Positions 1 to 7,063 of a stretch of 15,519 nt of DNA are shown one piece after another (the first letter of the stretch is position 1; the number at the start of each line of letters is the position of its first letter). The stretch is taken from the NCBI GenBank assembly GCA_031547465.1, contig JAVBRX010000148.1, positions 1 through 15,519 on the forward strand, written 5' to 3'. The notes under the pieces were generated by a model that did not search any database, was not told where the DNA came from, and saw only the letters and a list, made by a program, of their open reading frames with translations. Both the position numbers and the translations under genes were made by a program. Source of the DNA: Hohaiivirga sp031547465. GTDB taxonomy: Bacteria > Pseudomonadota > Alphaproteobacteria > Rhizobiales > Beijerinckiaceae.

Positions 1-316
1 GCAGCAGGTTCTCGACCGCCGGAGCAATGTTCCTGGCCGATGCCTTGACCCAGAGCACGCGGCGCGATCCGAACAGGCCGACGGTTGCGGCCTCGTCTGC
101 CAATCGCGCCGGGTCGGCGGCGAGGATATCACCCTCGATGCGGATAAGTTGGAACGGGTCGGCTGGATCGTCGACGGCGGTTTCCGCCGCCAGCTTGGCG
201 CGTTCGTTCACCAGCCCGATATCGGGACCGTAGATCAGCATGATGCTGCCACTGTCTCGCCGTGCTGCCGCCCGGCGGATCGTTGCATCCACATCCGCGG
301 CCTTAACGGCAACCAT
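1..316 (-). CDS. holA: DNA polymerase III delta subunit (N-terminal part, cut by window edge)
   Basis: The delta subunit is part of the clamp-loader complex that opens the beta sliding clamp and places it on primed DNA. About 105 N-terminal residues are present. They include the typical early strand motif LIYGPDIGLVNERA (about residues 26-39), then the segment ADEAATVGLFGSRRVLWVKAS that is usual for the alphaproteobacterial family before the third beta strand. The ATG at 316 lies 5 nt after the lptE stop and has no good Shine-Dalgarno sequence, so translation is probably coupled to lptE. The gene continues beyond position 1, so length and C-terminal domains cannot be checked. The order leuS-lptE-holA is common in alphaproteobacteria (family knowledge) and supports the call. 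Confidence 0.88.
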   Translation of the reverse strand, partial: MVAVKAADVDATIRRAAARRDSGSIMLIYGPDIGLVNERAKLAAETAVDDPADPFQLIRIEGDILAADPARLADEAATVGLFGSRRVLWVKASARNIAPAVENLL

Positions 317-321
317 CGTTT

Positions 322-858
322 TTAATGCCCGGTCGAGAAATAGGTGGCGAGGCGGATGCGGATCTGTTCCGCCAGCGTCTTGGCGAGGCGGCCATCGGCA
401 TCGCGCGCTGCGCGGAGCGTCGCGAAACGCTGCGCGGTGCGGGCATAGGAAACGCTCGCTTGCGCCCGCCCCGAAGTGAGGGTGCGTTCGCCCTCGAACA
501 GGGTATAATTGACATAGCCGATGACGATGCCTTGTTCGGCGCGGGCGGTCGTCTGATCAACGATGGGGGTGCGGTTTTCGCCGCTGAAGCTGAGCTTGAG
601 CCGGTAGCGTTTCGCCGTGTCGGGGAATGCGCCGAACCCGCCAAGTTGCGAAACCAGTTCGTTATGCAGGGTATGAACAAGAAAATCCCGGTTCGCGCTT
701 ACCGTCGGTTGTTCGACAGCGATGGCAGCAAGGGTTTCGCTCATGGCACCGCCGGATGCGGTGGAACCGTAAAGCGGCTTGAAGCAGCCGGAGAGGGCCG
801 AGGCCATAGCGGTGGCGGCCCCGATCCTGAGGAAGGAACGGCGCTCAAATGACGACAT
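322..858 (-). CDS. lptE: LPS-assembly lipoprotein LptE
   Basis: LptE is the outer-membrane lipoprotein that plugs and helps assemble the LptD barrel, through which lipopolysaccharide reaches the cell surface. The 178-residue product has a lipobox LSGC with the lipidated Cys at residue 25, followed by FKPLYG, the usual alphaproteobacterial LptE start of the mature protein. The n-region reads ERRSFLRIG, resembling a twin-arginine motif, which is unusual for a lipoprotein expected to use Sec. The ATG at 858 is chosen because GGGGAGG lies just upstream and because earlier in-frame starts would place a long non-signal stretch before the lipobox. The gene overlaps the 3' end of leuS by 14 nt and ends 5 nt before holA, so the three are very likely one transcript. 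Confidence 0.88.
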   Translation of the reverse strand: MSSFERRSFLRIGAATAMASALSGCFKPLYGSTASGGAMSETLAAIAVEQPTVSANRDFLVHTLHNELVSQLGGFGAFPDTAKRYRLKLSFSGENRTPIVDQTTARAEQGIVIGYVNYTLFEGERTLTSGRAQASVSYARTAQRFATLRAARDADGRLAKTLAEQIRIRLATYFSTGH

Positions 859-3493
859 TGACGATCCTCCCCGGAACGACGATGACCTTACGCACCGGTT
901 TACCGTCCAGCGCCCGCTGGACATCCGGATGTGCGAGAGTGGCAGCTTCGACAGCGGCGACAGCGGCATCGCGCGGCACCGAAACATCGGCGCGCTTCTT
1001 GCCGTTGATCTGCACCGGCAAGACGATGACGTTCTCGATCAGCAACGAACGGTCCGCCTCCGGCCACGAGGCTTCAGCCGCATAGCCGTCGAAGTCTAAA
1101 ACGCTCCAGCATTCCTCAGCGAGATGCGGCATCATCGGCTCGATGAGGATGATGAAGATTCGCGCCGCCTCGGCCAGCGCCTCGGCGCTCATCGCTTCCT
1201 TCGCGGCATCCTTGTTGATCAGATGGTCGTGGATAGCATTGGCGAAATCGTAGATATGGGCAACGCAGCGGTTGAAGCGCAGCTTCTCGATATCGTCGCT
1301 AACATTGGCCAGCGCCTTGTGCGCCGCCTTGCGGATCGTCGTGCCGCACGGTCCGAATGCGGCGGCGGGATTGGGTTTAGTCGCGCCGATGCGGTCGGCC
1401 ATTTCGCCGCTCAGCCGCCAGACCCGTTGCACGAAACGGTGCGCGCCTTGCGCGCCTTCTTCCGTCCAGATCACATCGCGTTCGGGCGGCGAATCCGACA
1501 TCATGAACCAGCGGGCGGTATCCGCTCCGTAGCTCGCCAGGATATCGTCCGGATCGATGGTGTTCTTCTTCGATTTCGACATCTTTTCGATCGAGCCGAT
1601 CTCGACCGGCACACCGGTTTTGGCATGGAACGCCTTGCGCATATCCTTGTCGGCTTCAATCCGCACTTCGCTCGGCATCAACCACGCGCCGTCCTCGGCA
1701 CGGTAGGTTTCATGCACTACCATGCCTTGCGTGAACAGTCCGGCGAACGGTTCTTCGACGCTTGTCAGCCCGACTGCTTTCATGGCGCGGGTGAAGAAAC
1801 GCGAATAGAGCAGGTGCAGAATCGCGTGTTCGATGCCGCCGATATACTGGTCCACCGGCAACCAGCGATCAACGACCCGTTTGTCGACCGGCTTATCTGT
1901 CAGATTCGGATCGGTGAAGCGGGCAAAGTACCAGGAGGAATCGACGAAAGTGTCCATGGTGTCGGTTTCGCGCCGCGCCGCTTTGCCACAAGCCGGACAG
2001 GGTACGTTCTTCCAGGTCGGATGCCGGTCAAGCGGGTTGCCGGGCACGTCGAACGACACGTCTTCCGGCAATTCCACCGGCAGATTTTTCTCCGGCACCG
2101 GGACGACACCGCAAGCTTCGCAATGAATCACCGGGATCGGACAGCCCCAATAGCGCTGCCGGGAAATACCCCAGTCGCGCAGGCGGAAATTAACCTTGCG
2201 CTCGCCGACCGGCTTGCCGCCGAGTTGCACCGTTTCCAGCCGCTTCGCAACCTCCTCCTTCGCCGCCTCGATGGTCATGCCGTCGAGGAAGCGGGAATTG
2301 ATCAGCGTACCTTCGCCATCATAGGCGGTGTCGGTGATGACAAAGCCCGCCGCTTCCTGACCCGGCGGGCAGACGACCGGCACGTTGCCGAGATTGTAGG
2401 CATTGACGAAATCGAGGTCGCGCTGGTCATGCGCCGGGCAGCCGAAGATCGCCCCGGTGCCATAATCCATCAGGATGAAGTTGGCGACATAGACCGGCAG
2501 CGTCCAGGTGGGATCGAACGGATGCACGGCGCGAATGCCGGTGTCGAAGCCTTTTTTCTCCAGCTTGTCGATGGCCTCCTGCGCCGTGCCGACGCGGCGG
2601 CATTCCTCGTTGAAGGCGGCAAGTGCCGGGTTTTTCTCAGCGGCAGCCTTCGCCAGCGGATGATCGGCGGCGAGCGCCAGAAACCTCGCACCGAACAGCG
2701 TGTCGGGGCGCGTGGTATAGATCGTCAGGTCGCTCTCGCCGTTCGGAACCGTTTTGCCGTCAAGTGCGAAACGCACCAGCAGACCCTCGGAACGACCGAT
2801 CCAGTTGGCCTGCATCAGACGCACCTTGTCCGGCCAGTTCTCCAGCGTGTCGAGTTTCGTCAGCAGGTCTTCGGCAAAACGGGTAATTTTCAAAAACCAT
2901 TGCGTCAGTTCGCGTTGTTCGACCAGCGCACCGGAGCGCCAGCCACGCCCGTCAATCACCTGTTCGTTGGCAAGTACCGTATGATCAACCGGATCCCAGT
3001 TGACCTTGGCCGTTTTGCGGTCGACCAGCCCGGCCTTGAGAAAATCCAGGAACATGCGCTGCTGGTGCTTGTAATAGCTGGGGTCGCAGGTGGCGATCTC
3101 CCGGCTCCAGTCGAGCGAAAAGCCGATGGACTGCAGTTGCGCACGCATCGAGGCGATGTTGGCGTAGGTCCAGGTTTTCGGATGAACCTTGTTCTGCATT
3201 GCCGCGTTTTCCGCCGGCATGCCGAACGCATCCCAGCCCATCGGGTGCAGCACGTTGAAGCCCTTGGCCCGCTTGTAGCGCGCCACCACGTCGCCAAGTG
3301 TGTAGTTGCGCACATGGCCCATATGGATGCGGCCCGACGGATAAGGGAACATCTCCAGCACGTAGTATTTCGGGCGCGGGTCGGCGTTATCCGATTCGAA
3401 TACTTTCCGCTCGGCCCAGATCTTCTGCCATCTGGGTTCGGTTTCCTTCGGATTGTAACGCTCGGTTCGCGAAGCGGAATTGGTGCTGATCAT
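845..3493 (-). CDS. leuS: leucyl-tRNA synthetase
   Basis: This class I aminoacyl-tRNA synthetase charges tRNA-Leu in the cytoplasm. The 882-residue product has the expected length. Visible in order are the HIGH-type motif HMGH (57-60), the CP1 editing domain with TTRPDTLFGARF (260-271) and GTGAIFGCPAHDQRD (345-359), two CxxC pairs (CEAC 458-461 and CPAC 499-502) that look zinc-binding, DSSWYFARFTDP (518-529), and the KMSKS loop (637-641). An anticodon-binding and C-terminal region follow. The start at 3493 gives MISTNSASRTERYNP, close to the usual start of the family. The same frame stays open upstream to 3619, but that stretch resembles no known N-terminus and would pass through the likely promoter. 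No clear Shine-Dalgarno sequence precedes the ATG. It is the first gene of the leuS-lptE-holA operon. Confidence 0.97.
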   Translation of the reverse strand: MISTNSASRTERYNPKETEPRWQKIWAERKVFESDNADPRPKYYVLEMFPYPSGRIHMGHVRNYTLGDVVARYKRAKGFNVLHPMGWDAFGMPAENAAMQNKVHPKTWTYANIASMRAQLQSIGFSLDWSREIATCDPSYYKHQQRMFLDFLKAGLVDRKTAKVNWDPVDHTVLANEQVIDGRGWRSGALVEQRELTQWFLKITRFAEDLLTKLDTLENWPDKVRLMQANWIGRSEGLLVRFALDGKTVPNGESDLTIYTTRPDTLFGARFLALAADHPLAKAAAEKNPALAAFNEECRRVGTAQEAIDKLEKKGFDTGIRAVHPFDPTWTLPVYVANFILMDYGTGAIFGCPAHDQRDLDFVNAYNLGNVPVVCPPGQEAAGFVITDTAYDGEGTLINSRFLDGMTIEAAKEEVAKRLETVQLGGKPVGERKVNFRLRDWGISRQRYWGCPIPVIHCEACGVVPVPEKNLPVELPEDVSFDVPGNPLDRHPTWKNVPCPACGKAARRETDTMDTFVDSSWYFARFTDPNLTDKPVDKRVVDRWLPVDQYIGGIEHAILHLLYSRFFTRAMKAVGLTSVEEPFAGLFTQGMVVHETYRAEDGAWLMPSEVRIEADKDMRKAFHAKTGVPVEIGSIEKMSKSKKNTIDPDDILASYGADTARWFMMSDSPPERDVIWTEEGAQGAHRFVQRVWRLSGEMADRIGATKPNPAAAFGPCGTTIRKAAHKALANVSDDIEKLRFNRCVAHIYDFANAIHDHLINKDAAKEAMSAEALAEAARIFIILIEPMMPHLAEECWSVLDFDGYAAEASWPEADRSLLIENVIVLPVQINGKKRADVSVPRDAAVAAVEAATLAHPDVQRALDGKPVRKVIVVPGRIVNVVI

Positions 3494-3563
3494 GTCGAAA
3501 AATCGTACTTTTTTGCCGCCAATGGAACGGCGGGACGGGAAACGGATATTCTGTCGACCGCGA

Positions 3564-3591
3564 TTTATAGCGGTTGTGTTAACGGAGTCAC
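3564..3591 (-). promoter_or_regulatory. candidate sigma70-type promoter for leuS-lptE-holA
   Basis: On the minus strand GTGACT (3591-3586) is followed after 16 nt by TATAAA (3569-3564), about 70 nt before the leuS ATG. Both hexamers are fair matches to TTGACA and TATAAT. The site lies in the 246-nt divergent spacer between leuS and yggS. No equally good pair was found for yggS. This is a pattern match only. Confidence 0.4.
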
Positions 3592-3739
3592 GGCATAAGC
3601 GAATCGGCTGACGGAGCAAGCGGGTTTTTCAGCCGGACAGGCTGGATTCTGCCATGGGCGCGACTAGGCCACGAATGGCGGATGTGGTCAATGCCACAGA
3701 GACGGATTATCTGCATGTGGTTCGGGAGAGGAATCGGGG

Positions 3740-4426
3740 ATGACGGAACGAAACGAGCGCACGGATGCGGTGACGGCGGCCTATCGCACACTTAAAGGCG
3801 ACATTGATCGAGCCTGCGAGGATTTCGGACGCAATCCCAACGATGTGACTCTGATCGCCGTGTCGAAGACCTTTCCCACCGAAGATATCGTTCCCGTGCT
3901 GGAGGAAGGGCATCGGGTGTTCGGTGAGAATTACGTTCAGGAAGCGATGGCGAAATGGCCAACGCTGCGGAAGTGTTTTTCCGGCGTCGAGTTGCATCTC
4001 ATCGGCCCGCTGCAATCGAATAAGGCGCATGAGGCGGTGGCGTTGTTCGATGTCATTCATTCCCTCGACCGCCCGTCACTGGCGCAGGCTTTGGCAAAGG
4101 AATTCACCAGGACCCCCCGCCGCCCGCGCCTGCTGGTTCAGGTCAATACCGGCGAAGAACCGCAGAAGGGTGGTGTCTTCCCTGTCGGGCTAGCGGATTT
4201 TCTTGGAATCTGCCGCGACAAATACGGGCTGACGGTTTCCGGGTTGATGTGCATTCCGCCACTGACTGAGCCGCCGTCGCCGCATTTCGCCCTGCTCGCC
4301 AAACTCGCCGCTCACCACGAATTGCCGGTACTGTCGATGGGTATGAGCGCCGATTACGAAGCCGCGATCCAGCTTGGCGCGACGCATGTGCGCGTCGGCA
4401 CGGCGATCTTCGGAACACGGGGCTGA
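3740..4426 (+). CDS. yggS: YggS/PLPBP-family pyridoxal 5'-phosphate homeostasis protein
   Basis: Members of this family bind PLP on a single-domain alanine-racemase-like barrel, have no known enzymatic activity, and affect vitamin B6 and amino-acid/keto-acid balance. The 228-residue product shows the PLP lysine in AVSKTFP (Lys43), GENYVQEA (63-70), HLIGPLQSNK (86-95), VNTGEEPQKGG (135-145), GLMCIPP (168-174) and SMGMSADYEAAI (199-210) with RVGTAIFG near the end, so the fold and phosphate-binding region are complete. The ATG at 3740 is preceded by GGGAGAGGAAT, a good ribosome-binding site. It is divergent from leuS, a neighbour it often has in Hyphomicrobiales. No duplicate or damage is seen. 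Confidence 0.95.
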   Translation: MTERNERTDAVTAAYRTLKGDIDRACEDFGRNPNDVTLIAVSKTFPTEDIVPVLEEGHRVFGENYVQEAMAKWPTLRKCFSGVELHLIGPLQSNKAHEAVALFDVIHSLDRPSLAQALAKEFTRTPRRPRLLVQVNTGEEPQKGGVFPVGLADFLGICRDKYGLTVSGLMCIPPLTEPPSPHFALLAKLAAHHELPVLSMGMSADYEAAIQLGATHVRVGTAIFGTRG

Positions 4427-4462
4427 ATTCGAGTCGTTCTTGCCGGAGACTATCAAAACCTC

Positions 4463-4492
4463 TTGCATGGCTCGCGGATCGTCGCCACATAT
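4463..4492 (+). promoter_or_regulatory. weak candidate promoter for htpX
   Basis: TTGCAT (4463-4468) and ACATAT (4487-4492) are 18 nt apart in the 120-nt spacer between yggS and htpX. The -10 match is poor. The site starts CTTG, as heat-shock promoters do, but the distance to the AT-rich block does not fit the alphaproteobacterial RpoH pattern. The spacer has no visible terminator, so read-through from yggS is equally possible. Confidence 0.2.
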
Positions 4493-4546
4493 TTTGCCGG
4501 ATGAAGAATTCGGCGATAGCCACGCCATCCGAACCGGAGCGAATGG

Positions 4547-5461
4547 ATGAATTACGCAAAGACTGGGATGCTGATTGCCGCGATGACGGCCCTGTTCGGT
4601 ATCGTCGGCTATCTGCTCGGCGGATCGGGCGGCATGATGCTTGCCCTCGGTTTCGCCGTGCTGACCAATATCTACACCTACTGGAATGCCGACAAGATGG
4701 TGCTGCGCGCCTACAATGCGCAGGAGGTGGACAGGAATACCGCGCCGGAATTTCACGACATGATCCGGCAACTGGCCACACGGGCCGGGCTACCGATGCC
4801 GAAAGTCTATATCATCGACAACCCACAGCCCAATGCCTTTGCGACCGGGCGTAATCCGCAGAACGCGGCGGTGGCAGCGACTACCGGCATCATGCAGACG
4901 CTTACGCCGCGCGAACTTGCGGGTGTGATGGCGCATGAACTGGCGCATGTGAAGAATCGCGACACCCTAACGATGATGATCAGTGCCACCTTTGCCGGCG
5001 CGATCTCGACCATCGCACAATTCGGGTTCCTGTTTGGCGGCGCTCGCGATGAGCGCCCCAATCCACTGGTGATGATCGCAACGATGCTGCTCGCGCCGCT
5101 GGCAGCGATGGTGATTCAAATGGCGATCAGCCGGTCGCGGGAATATGTTGCCGACCGGGATGGCGCAACGATTGCCGCCGATCCGCTGGCCCTGGCCTCA
5201 GCGCTGGCGAAAATCGCCCGCGGAGTGAAGCGGGTTCCGAATGCCGAGGCAGAGGCTCATCCGGCGACAGCCTCGCTGTTCATCATCAACCCGCTGACCG
5301 GCAAGGGTATGGACAACCTGTTTTCGACCCACCCGGATACGGAAAACCGTATCGCCACCCTTGAAGATCAGGCGCGGCGGATGGGGGCGGCGATGCCGGT
5401 CGTATTCGACGAAACACGGTCCGACAGCCCCGCGCCGCGCCGCCGCGGACCGTGGGGCTGA
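4547..5461 (+). CDS. htpX: membrane zinc metalloprotease HtpX (M48 family)
   Basis: HtpX is an inner-membrane protease that degrades misfolded or damaged membrane proteins. The 304-residue product has two N-terminal hydrophobic segments (about 7-26 and 28-45), the zinc motif HELAH (130-134) with catalytic Glu131, two further hydrophobic segments (about 142-163 and 174-193) and the third zinc ligand Glu199 in SREYVADRDGA. STHPDTENRIATLE near the C-terminus is the usual family end, followed by an extra basic, proline-containing tail. The ATG at 4547 has GGAG about 8 nt upstream. The next gene starts at the last base of the htpX stop codon, so htpX and rsmB are translated together. All catalytic residues are present. 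Confidence 0.96.
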   Translation: MNYAKTGMLIAAMTALFGIVGYLLGGSGGMMLALGFAVLTNIYTYWNADKMVLRAYNAQEVDRNTAPEFHDMIRQLATRAGLPMPKVYIIDNPQPNAFATGRNPQNAAVAATTGIMQTLTPRELAGVMAHELAHVKNRDTLTMMISATFAGAISTIAQFGFLFGGARDERPNPLVMIATMLLAPLAAMVIQMAISRSREYVADRDGATIAADPLALASALAKIARGVKRVPNAEAEAHPATASLFIINPLTGKGMDNLFSTHPDTENRIATLEDQARRMGAAMPVVFDETRSDSPAPRRRGPWG

Positions 5462-6837
5462 TGGTGGAACGTAAGGCTCCGGGCCTTGCTGCTCGTCCGA
5501 ACAGAGCAAGAATCGATGGCATTCCAAGAGCTGATGGCATTCTTGGCCTCGGCGCACGTCGTCTGGCGATGCGCGCCTTCGTCGCCATTCTGAAGCGCAA
5601 GGCTCCCCTTGATGAAGTTTTCGACGCCTTACTGGTGGCGCACCCCCTGCCCGTTCGCGATGCGGCACTGGCGAAGGCCATCCTTGCGGTATCGTTCCGG
5701 CGATTGGGGACGATCCGCGCCGCCCTTCTGGCGCATCTCAGCAAGGGGATGCCGAAGGACGAGCATTTAACGGCTATTCTGACGACCGGCGCGGCGCAGA
5801 TCCTGTTTCTCGATACGCCGAAACATTCGGCGGTCGATCTCGCCGTGCGCCTCGCCAAGGCCGACCCGAAAACCGCCCATGCTGCCGGACTGGTCAACGC
5901 CGTGCTGCGCAAATGCGCCCTTGCCGATGCGGACGACGTGCCATTCCTCGATGCGCCCGCCTGGCTCGCGGAGCGCTGGAAGGCCACCTACGGGGCGGAG
6001 CGGGCAGAGCGCATCGCCACTGCTCACCGCCAGTCCGCCGCCATCGATCTGAGCCTGAAAGACACCAGCCCCGCTTCGCTCGCCCGTTGGGCGGAACAGC
6101 TCGGCGGCGTAGTGCTGCCTACGGGCAGCCTCCGCCTCACTGATAAGGTTCCGGTCACTGAACTCGACGGATATGCACAAGGTGAATGGTGGGTGCAGGA
6201 TGCCGCCGCCGCCCTGCCAGTGAAGCTGCTGAAGCCGCAGCCGGGAGAGCATATCGCCGATCTCTGCGCCGCGCCGGGCGGCAAGACGGCGCAGATCGCG
6301 GCGGCGGGTGCAAAGGTCGTCGCCCTCGACCGCTCCGGGGAACGTTTGCAGCGCCTGCGCGAGAACATGGCGCGGCTCGGATTGCCGGTAGAGACAGTTA
6401 TGGCGGACGTGCTCGATTTTACCGTGCCGCCGTTCGATGCCGTGCTGCTCGATGCGCCCTGTTCGGCAACCGGTACTCTACGCCGCCACCCCGAAGGAGC
6501 GTGGATCAAATCGGTGGAGACCATTGCCACCCTGGCGGAGATGCAGCGGCGTTGCCTTAATCGGGCGGCCAGCCTCGTCAAGCCAGGCGGGCGGCTGGTC
6601 TATTGCACCTGCTCGCTGGAGCGCGAGGAGGGCGAGGATCAGGCAGAGGCGTTTCTTGCCCGTCATTCGGATTTCATCCGCGACCCCGTTTCTCCGGAAG
6701 AAACGGGACTTGGGAAAGCAGTAACGACGGCGGGCGATTTGCGAACCCTGCCGTATCAGCTTGCCGAGTGGCCCGGCGGGGGAAAGGCCACTCCCGGTCT
6801 CGATGGCTTTTTTGCTGCCCGGTTCCGCAGACGCTGA
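5461..6837 (+). CDS. rsmB: 16S rRNA m5C methyltransferase, RsmB (Fmu/Sun) family
   Basis: RsmB-family enzymes methylate C5 of a cytosine in 16S rRNA (C967 in E. coli) using S-adenosylmethionine. The N-terminal third is a NusB-like RNA-binding domain (about residues 30-160). The catalytic domain contains the SAM loop LCAAPGGKTAQIA (about 268-280), the motif IV DAPCSATGTLRRHPE with Cys334, and the motif VI YCTCSLEREEGE with Cys384 (numbered from the ATG at 5461). Both catalytic cysteines are present. The ATG overlaps the htpX stop by one base (TGATG). A GTG at 5452 in the same frame would add three residues. A terminator-like hairpin follows about 90 nt after the stop. The 458-residue length is normal. 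Exact target assignment rests on family similarity. Confidence 0.93.
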   Translation: MVERKAPGLAARPNRARIDGIPRADGILGLGARRLAMRAFVAILKRKAPLDEVFDALLVAHPLPVRDAALAKAILAVSFRRLGTIRAALLAHLSKGMPKDEHLTAILTTGAAQILFLDTPKHSAVDLAVRLAKADPKTAHAAGLVNAVLRKCALADADDVPFLDAPAWLAERWKATYGAERAERIATAHRQSAAIDLSLKDTSPASLARWAEQLGGVVLPTGSLRLTDKVPVTELDGYAQGEWWVQDAAAALPVKLLKPQPGEHIADLCAAPGGKTAQIAAAGAKVVALDRSGERLQRLRENMARLGLPVETVMADVLDFTVPPFDAVLLDAPCSATGTLRRHPEGAWIKSVETIATLAEMQRRCLNRAASLVKPGGRLVYCTCSLEREEGEDQAEAFLARHSDFIRDPVSPEETGLGKAVTTAGDLRTLPYQLAEWPGGGKATPGLDGFFAARFRRR

Positions 6838-6925
6838 CGGTGCGAATCATCGCCTCGGGGCAAAACCTTTACCGCTTGTCGAAGAAAACAGGATGGTTTT
6901 GCGAAAATTCAGTAAAAACAGCGAT

Positions 6926-6953
6926 GATCAGGCTGAATGTGCCGATCTTTTTT
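6926..6953 (+). terminator. rho-independent terminator after htpX-rsmB
   Basis: GATC (6926-6929), a bulged A and GGC (6931-6933) pair with GCC (6941-6943) and GATC (6944-6947) around the 7-nt loop TGAATGT. Six T residues follow directly (6948-6953). This is a short but classic stem plus T-run, placed 89 nt after the rsmB stop. It separates rsmB from the heparinase-like gene. Confidence 0.6.
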
Positions 6954-7015
6954 CATCATTTGACGGTTTGTTAACCATCCGGCGAGACCTTGCCGAGTAT
7001 GATCGGTGAAGAACT

Positions 7016-7041
7016 GCCGCGACCATATCCAGTGTCGCGGC
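7016..7041 (+). promoter_or_regulatory. leader hairpin before the heparinase-like gene
   Basis: GCCGCGAC (7016-7023) and GTCGCGGC (7034-7041) are perfect inverted repeats around a 10-nt loop. No T-run follows, so it is not a standard terminator. The GTG start is 22 nt downstream, with GAGGGG between. It could be an mRNA leader structure or a protein-binding palindrome. The function is unknown. Confidence 0.5.
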
Positions 7042-7063
7042 CTATCGCGGTTGAGGGGCGCAG

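Noticed and set aside
1124..3598. An 824-codon open frame on the plus strand opposite leuS
   Set aside because: Its length is striking, but it mirrors leuS codon positions in GC-rich DNA, is rich in Arg, His and Gly without any recognisable motif, and leuS is certain on the other strand.
4461..4500. An RpoH heat-shock promoter for htpX
   Set aside because: CTTG is present, but the distance to the CATATTTT block is about 3-4 nt too long and the rest of the pattern does not match.
6959..7003. A promoter for the heparinase-like gene from TTGACG (6959-6964) and TATGAT (6998-7003)
   Set aside because: Each hexamer is good alone, but they are 33 nt apart and neither has a partner at the right distance.
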